DNA of 8,966 nucleotides from assembly GCA_964544485.1 (NCBI GenBank), contig CAZJBH010000023.1, positions 1 to 8,966 on the forward strand, written 5' to 3'. Positions 6,156-8,966 of this stretch are shown here, one piece after another; position 1 is the stretch's first letter, and each line of letters begins with the position of its first letter. The notes under the pieces were generated by a model. That model was not told the DNA's origin. It did not search any database and saw nothing but the letters and a program-made list of their open reading frames with translations. The DNA comes from CAZJBH01 sp964544485 (GTDB taxonomy: Bacteria; Patescibacteriota; Minisyncoccia; Portnoybacterales; UBA2143). A program made the translations under genes and the position numbers.

Positions 6156-7182
6156 CCAGTTTTAAATTAGCGTTTGTCTCAATTCTAGACCAGCTTTGCA
6201 AAGAAGCTGGTTTTTTCTTGAATCCGGCAGCTGCGCAAATCATGGCTGCGTTATCTCCGCAATGTTCGATTTTAGGCAGATAAAATTCTATTTTATTTAA
6301 TTTGTTTTGAATTGCTTTAGCTAATTGATTTCGCAATTCTGGATTAGCGGCTACTCCTCCGGAAAGAAGGATTGTTTTGACCTGATATTCCTGAGCTGCT
6401 TTAATTGTTTTATGAATTAAAACATCTAAAGCAGCTTGTTGAAAAGAAGCGGCTAAATGATTGATATTTTGTTGGGTTAATTTAATCTTTTGTTTTTTGA
6501 TTAAGTATAGAACCGCGGTTTTTAATCCGGAAAAAGAAAAATCATAATTTTTTTCTTTAAGCATTGGTCTGGGAAAATCAAATCTTTCTGGATCACCTAA
6601 TTTAGCATATTGAGAGATGATTGGTCCGCCTGGATAGCCTAATTTCATTAACTTAGCAACTTTGTCAAAAGCTTCTCCGGCCGCATCATCCCTGGTTTCT
6701 CCCAATAACTGATATTTTCCATGATTAGGCATTAAAATTAATTGAGTATGTCCGCCAGAAACAATCAAACATAAACTAGGGAATATTTTTTCTTTAGGCA
6801 GATTATTTAATAAAGAAAGCCAGTTAGCGTAAATATGTCCTTCTATATGATTGATTCCGATTAAGGGTTTTTGGCAGTGATAAGCTAAAGCTTTGGCAAA
6901 ATTAACTCCGATTAATAAAGAAGGAATTAAGCCAGGTCCATGAGTAACTGCGATTAAATCAATTTTTTCTTTTTTATTCTTTTGTAAGGCTTTATTTAAA
7001 CAAGGCAGAATGTTTTTTAAATGCTCTCTGGCAGCTAAATTAGGAACTACTCCGCCATAAGGAGCGTGGGTTTTAATTTGCGAAGAAACAATGTTTGATA
7101 AAATTGAAAAACCTTTGCTTGTTTTTTTAACTAAGGCAATTCCAGTGTCATCGCAAGAGGTTTCTATGCCTAATATGTTCAT
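6148..7182 (-). CDS. tsaD: tRNA N6-adenosine threonylcarbamoyltransferase TsaD
   Basis: Transfers the threonylcarbamoyl group from TC-AMP to A37 of tRNAs that read ANN codons (t6A synthesis), working with TsaB and TsaE in bacteria; neither partner is in this window. 344 residues, full length for the Kae1/TsaD family. Visible motifs: GIETSCDDT (5-13) and THAPYGGVVP (38-47); metal ligands NHIEGH (111-116, His112 and His116); VSGGHT (141-146); TRDDAAGEAFDK (163-174); YPGGP (183-187); FSFSGLKTA (215-223); SGGVAAN (274-280); and HCGDNAAM (307-314), where Asp310 is the third metal ligand. The C-terminal SRIETNANLKL is also typical. Start at 7182 is fixed by the MNILGIETSCD beginning. It is the first gene of the minus-strand run, 28 bp before valS, and shares a 62-bp divergent promoter region with tRNA-Glu. 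Confidence 0.97.
   Translation of the reverse strand: MNILGIETSCDDTGIALVKKTSKGFSILSNIVSSQIKTHAPYGGVVPNLAAREHLKNILPCLNKALQKNKKEKIDLIAVTHGPGLIPSLLIGVNFAKALAYHCQKPLIGINHIEGHIYANWLSLLNNLPKEKIFPSLCLIVSGGHTQLILMPNHGKYQLLGETRDDAAGEAFDKVAKLMKLGYPGGPIISQYAKLGDPERFDFPRPMLKEKNYDFSFSGLKTAVLYLIKKQKIKLTQQNINHLAASFQQAALDVLIHKTIKAAQEYQVKTILLSGGVAANPELRNQLAKAIQNKLNKIEFYLPKIEHCGDNAAMICAAAGFKKKPASLQSWSRIETNANLKLVA
6189..6216 (+). terminator. Terminator-like hairpin on the strand opposite tsaD
   Basis: ACCAGCTT (6189-6196) pairs perfectly with AAGCTGGT (6204-6211) around a 7-base loop, and T runs from 6211 to 6216. On the plus strand this is a textbook intrinsic terminator, yet it lies inside the 3' part of tsaD, antisense to it, and no plus-strand gene lies upstream. 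It would only stop antisense transcripts arising over valS. It encodes the variable KKPASLQSW stretch of TsaD, so chance is possible. Confidence 0.4.
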
Positions 7183-7188
7183 AATATT

Positions 7189-7217
7189 AGTTTAGCTTAG
7201 TTCTTGTTAAATTTCAA
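7189..7217 (-). promoter_or_regulatory. tsaD: tsaD promoter (candidate, predicts leaderless mRNA)
   Basis: Minus strand: TTGAAA (7217-7212, 5 of 6 to TTGACA), a 17-bp spacer, then TAAACT (7194-7189, 4 of 6), followed by AATATT and the tsaD ATG. The predicted transcription start falls on the first base of the start codon. It overlaps the tRNA-Glu promoter on the other strand over 7204-7217. Confidence 0.5.
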
Positions 7218-7232
7218 TTTTTCTGATAGGAT
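7204..7232 (+). promoter_or_regulatory. tRNA-Glu / glycosyltransferase promoter (candidate)
   Basis: Plus strand: TTGTTA (7204-7209, 4 of 6 to TTGACA), a 17-bp spacer, and TAGGAT (7227-7232, 4 of 6) preceded by TG one base upstream (extended -10). Transcription would begin near 7239, leaving a tRNA 5' leader of about 5 bases. It is the only promoter seen for the tRNA and the glycosyltransferase. Confidence 0.5.
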
Positions 7233-7244
7233 ATTTATGTTTTT

Positions 7245-7316
7245 GGCCCCATCGTCTAGTGGTCAGGACGCCAGGTTTTCATCCTGGTAACAGGAGTTCG
7301 ATTCTCCTTGGGGCTA
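7245..7316 (+). tRNA. tRNA-Glu (anticodon UUC)
   Basis: 72 bases fold as a full cloverleaf: acceptor GGCCCCA with TGGGGCT; D arm GTC/GAC; anticodon stem CCAGG/CCTGG with loop TTTTCAT, giving anticodon TTC; variable TAAC; T arm AGGAG-TTCGATT-CTCCT; discriminator A at 7316. CCA is not encoded (the next bases are CTA), so it must be added by the CCA-adding enzyme. The first acceptor pair is G1-U72 rather than the usual G-C. The glycosyltransferase ATG follows after 9 bases, so the two are probably on one primary transcript. Confidence 0.96.
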
Positions 7317-7325
7317 CTAGAATTT

Positions 7326-8864
7326 ATGCTTTCGCCAAAGAAATATTATCTTAAACTTAGCCGCGCTTCTGAATTAAAAAGCCCGAAAGAAAGATTAATT
7401 TATCGGGCTTTTGAAATTTTACCCGGGGCTTTAGCTTGGATTACTCTTTTAGGAGTAATTTTTTTATCTTGGTTAACCCCTGTTTTTATTGCTCTTTTTG
7501 TAATCGCTTTTGATATTTATTGGTTGTTAAAAACTTTATATCTGTCTTTGCATTTAAGATTTGCTTATAAACAGATGAAAGATGAAATGGCTAAGGATTG
7601 GTTGGGGAAAGTAAAGCAAATTGATAATTGGAAAAAGATTCATCATTTGGTAATTCTGCCAATGTATAAGGAATCTTATCAGGTGGTTGCAGCAACTCTT
7701 TCAGCTATTTTGAATTCTGATTATCCGAAAGATAAAATGATTTTAGTTTTAGCTACTGAAGAAAAAGCTGGACAGCAATCAGCTCAAACAGCAAAAAAAA
7801 TTCAAGCTAATTTCGCTGATTATTTTTATAAATTTTTAATTACTGTTCACCCGGGAGATATTGTTGGGGAACAGCCAGGCAAGGGTTCTAACTCTACTTG
7901 GGCGGCTCGCCAGGTTAAAAAACAAATTATTGATCCGTTAAAAATTCCTTACCATCAGATTATTTGTTCTTGTTTTGATATTGATACGCAGATTTATTTA
8001 AAATATTTTTCTGTTTTGACTTATAAATATTTAACTGTTGATAAACCGACTCGTTCTGGATATCAGCCAATCCCGATTTACAATAATAATATTTGGCAGG
8101 CGCCGGCAATTTCTCGCGTGGTTGCTACTTCTGGAACTTTTTGGCAGATGATGCAGCAAATGCGGCCGGAGAGATTATCTACTTTTTCTTCCCAATCATT
8201 AAGCTTCAAAGCCTTAGTTGAAGTTGATTTTTGGCCAGTAAATATGGTTTCTGAAGATTCCAGGATTTTTTGGCAAAATTTACTTTACTATGATGGAGAT
8301 TACCAAGTTGTTCCTTTGTATTATCCAGTTTCTATGGATGCTAATTTATCTTCTAATTTTTTTAAAACCGCGCTTAATATTTATAAGCAACAGCGGCGCT
8401 GGGGCTGGGGAGTGGAAAATATCCCTTTTTTGTTTTTTGGATTTTATAAAAATAAAAAAATTAGCTTAAGAGCTAAATTTCACTGGATTTGGGTTCAATT
8501 AGAAGGTTTTTGGTCTTGGGCAACTAATGCTTTGTTGATTTTTCTTTTAGGCTGGCTACCTTTGTTTTTAGGCGGGAATGATTTTAATATTACTTTATTA
8601 TCATATAATTTGCCTCGAATTACCCGCACTTTAATGACTTTAGCTATGTTGGGTTTGGTCGGCTCAGCTATTTATAGTACTTTGCTTTTGCCGAAACGCC
8701 CTCAAAATTTTGGGCTGGTTAAGTATTTAGGTATGATTGCGCAATGGATTTTAGTTCCTTTTACCATTTTGATTTTTGGAGCGATTCCCGGATTAGAAGC
8801 CCAGACTAGATTGATGATAGGCAAGTATATGGGATTTTGGGTGACTCCAAAAGATAAGATTTAA
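7326..8864 (+). CDS. Family 2-like membrane glycosyltransferase with QxxRW motif
   Basis: 512-residue membrane-embedded glycosyltransferase with a GT-A fold, of the kind that uses nucleotide-sugars to build or extend surface polysaccharide or glycolipid. Two N-terminal membrane helices (about 33-50 and 52-76) precede the cytosolic catalytic domain, about 105-340. Its motifs are VILPMYKES (109-117), GKGSN (185-189), a D-x-D in CSCFDIDTQ (214-222), SED (309-311; likely base) and QQRRWGWG (355-362), the QxxRW motif of processive enzymes such as cellulose and hyaluronan synthases. Four or five C-terminal helices follow (about 384-416, 433-455, 464-490). The frame is open from a TTG at 7308, but that lies within the tRNA; the ATG at 7326 is preferred, although no Shine-Dalgarno precedes it. 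The donor sugar and product cannot be told from sequence. Stop TAA, followed by a hairpin. Confidence 0.88.
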   Translation: MLSPKKYYLKLSRASELKSPKERLIYRAFEILPGALAWITLLGVIFLSWLTPVFIALFVIAFDIYWLLKTLYLSLHLRFAYKQMKDEMAKDWLGKVKQIDNWKKIHHLVILPMYKESYQVVAATLSAILNSDYPKDKMILVLATEEKAGQQSAQTAKKIQANFADYFYKFLITVHPGDIVGEQPGKGSNSTWAARQVKKQIIDPLKIPYHQIICSCFDIDTQIYLKYFSVLTYKYLTVDKPTRSGYQPIPIYNNNIWQAPAISRVVATSGTFWQMMQQMRPERLSTFSSQSLSFKALVEVDFWPVNMVSEDSRIFWQNLLYYDGDYQVVPLYYPVSMDANLSSNFFKTALNIYKQQRRWGWGVENIPFLFFGFYKNKKISLRAKFHWIWVQLEGFWSWATNALLIFLLGWLPLFLGGNDFNITLLSYNLPRITRTLMTLAMLGLVGSAIYSTLLLPKRPQNFGLVKYLGMIAQWILVPFTILIFGAIPGLEAQTRLMIGKYMGFWVTPKDKI

Positions 8865-8872
8865 AAAGAAAA

Positions 8873-8899
8873 AGCCGGAAACGATTTTCGTTCCCGGCT
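8873..8899 (+). terminator. Terminator-like hairpin after the glycosyltransferase, T-tract missing
   Basis: AGCCGGAAACG (8873-8883) pairs with CGTTCCCGGCT (8889-8899), 11 bp with one A-C mismatch, loop ATTTT. An A-rich run precedes it and the stem starts 9 bases after the stop codon, just as expected for an intrinsic terminator. The expected run of T after 8899 is absent: ATATCGAC and GC-rich sequence follow instead. Confidence 0.55.
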
Positions 8900-8966
8900 A
8901 TATCGACAGAGGTCACCGGAACCGTCGGCAAGTCCACGACCACGGCGATGGCCGGCGGCATCCTGG
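8900..8966 (+). other. GC-rich tail encoding a Mur-ligase-like P-loop fragment; possible chimeric or foreign end
   Basis: Base composition changes sharply: 44 of the last 64 bases are G or C, against a strongly AT-rich window. Read in the plus frame from 8906, it is open to the edge and gives TEVTGTVGKSTTTAMAGGIL. TGTVGKSTTT closely resembles the TGTNGKSTTT nucleotide-binding loop of the Mur ligase central domain, MurD-like rather than MurC-like (GTHGKTT). The codons prefer G or C in the third position, unlike every other gene here. There is no start codon or promoter that would suit it as a native gene. It could be a chimeric contig end, a true foreign insertion, or a Mur-type gene of unusual composition. 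Confidence 0.5.

Noticed and set aside
7318..7323. TAGAAT as a separate -10 box for the glycosyltransferase
   Set aside because: It is only 2 bases before the ATG, so transcription would start inside the coding sequence.
7308..7325. Glycosyltransferase start at TTG 7308
   Set aside because: It lies in the T stem and acceptor of tRNA-Glu; the ATG at 7326 is clear of the tRNA.

Overview
The window looks like a piece of a small, AT-rich bacterial genome of the Candidate Phyla Radiation (Patescibacteria) type. This is inferred from gene content and style, not from a search. The supporting signs are low GC, tightly packed genes, a shortened valyl-tRNA synthetase, a two-repeat VanW protein, a small heat-shock protein with a lysine-rich linker, and no clear Shine-Dalgarno sequence before any start codon. 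Tryptophan is encoded by TGG and TGA is used as a stop, so the standard bacterial code fits and the UGA=Gly code of Gracilibacteria/SR1 is not indicated.

Layout: a PAP2-family membrane phosphatase/phosphotransferase (plus strand, open to the left edge) meets a VanW-family membrane-anchored protein tail to tail, with one base between their stop codons. From about 7182 down to 848 there are five minus-strand genes: tsaD (tRNA t6A synthesis), valS (valyl-tRNA synthetase), a PrsW-family intramembrane protease, an Hsp20 chaperone and vanW. tsaD, valS and prsW are closely packed (28-bp gap, then TAA directly followed by ATG) and probably form one transcript. A 68-bp imperfect palindrome lies between prsW and hsp20. 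A two-way intrinsic terminator lies between hsp20 and vanW, directly against a candidate vanW promoter. Divergent from tsaD, a tRNA-Glu(UUC) gene is followed after 9 bases by a multi-pass membrane glycosyltransferase with D-x-D, E-D and QxxRW motifs.

Function: two themes are mixed. One is translation (tsaD, valS, tRNA-Glu). The other is the cell envelope and stress (PAP2 enzyme, VanW protein, PrsW protease, Hsp20, processive-type glycosyltransferase). No phage, CRISPR, transposase or defence system is visible.

The points most worth checking are the palindromic element at 3195-3262; candidate -10 boxes that sit 6-7 bases before several ATGs and predict leaderless mRNAs; the overlapping divergent promoters of tsaD and tRNA-Glu; the shortened ValRS with an altered editing-site motif; and the last ~64 bases, which switch abruptly to about 69% GC and encode a Mur-ligase-like P-loop. 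That tail looks like a chimeric contig end or a foreign junction.
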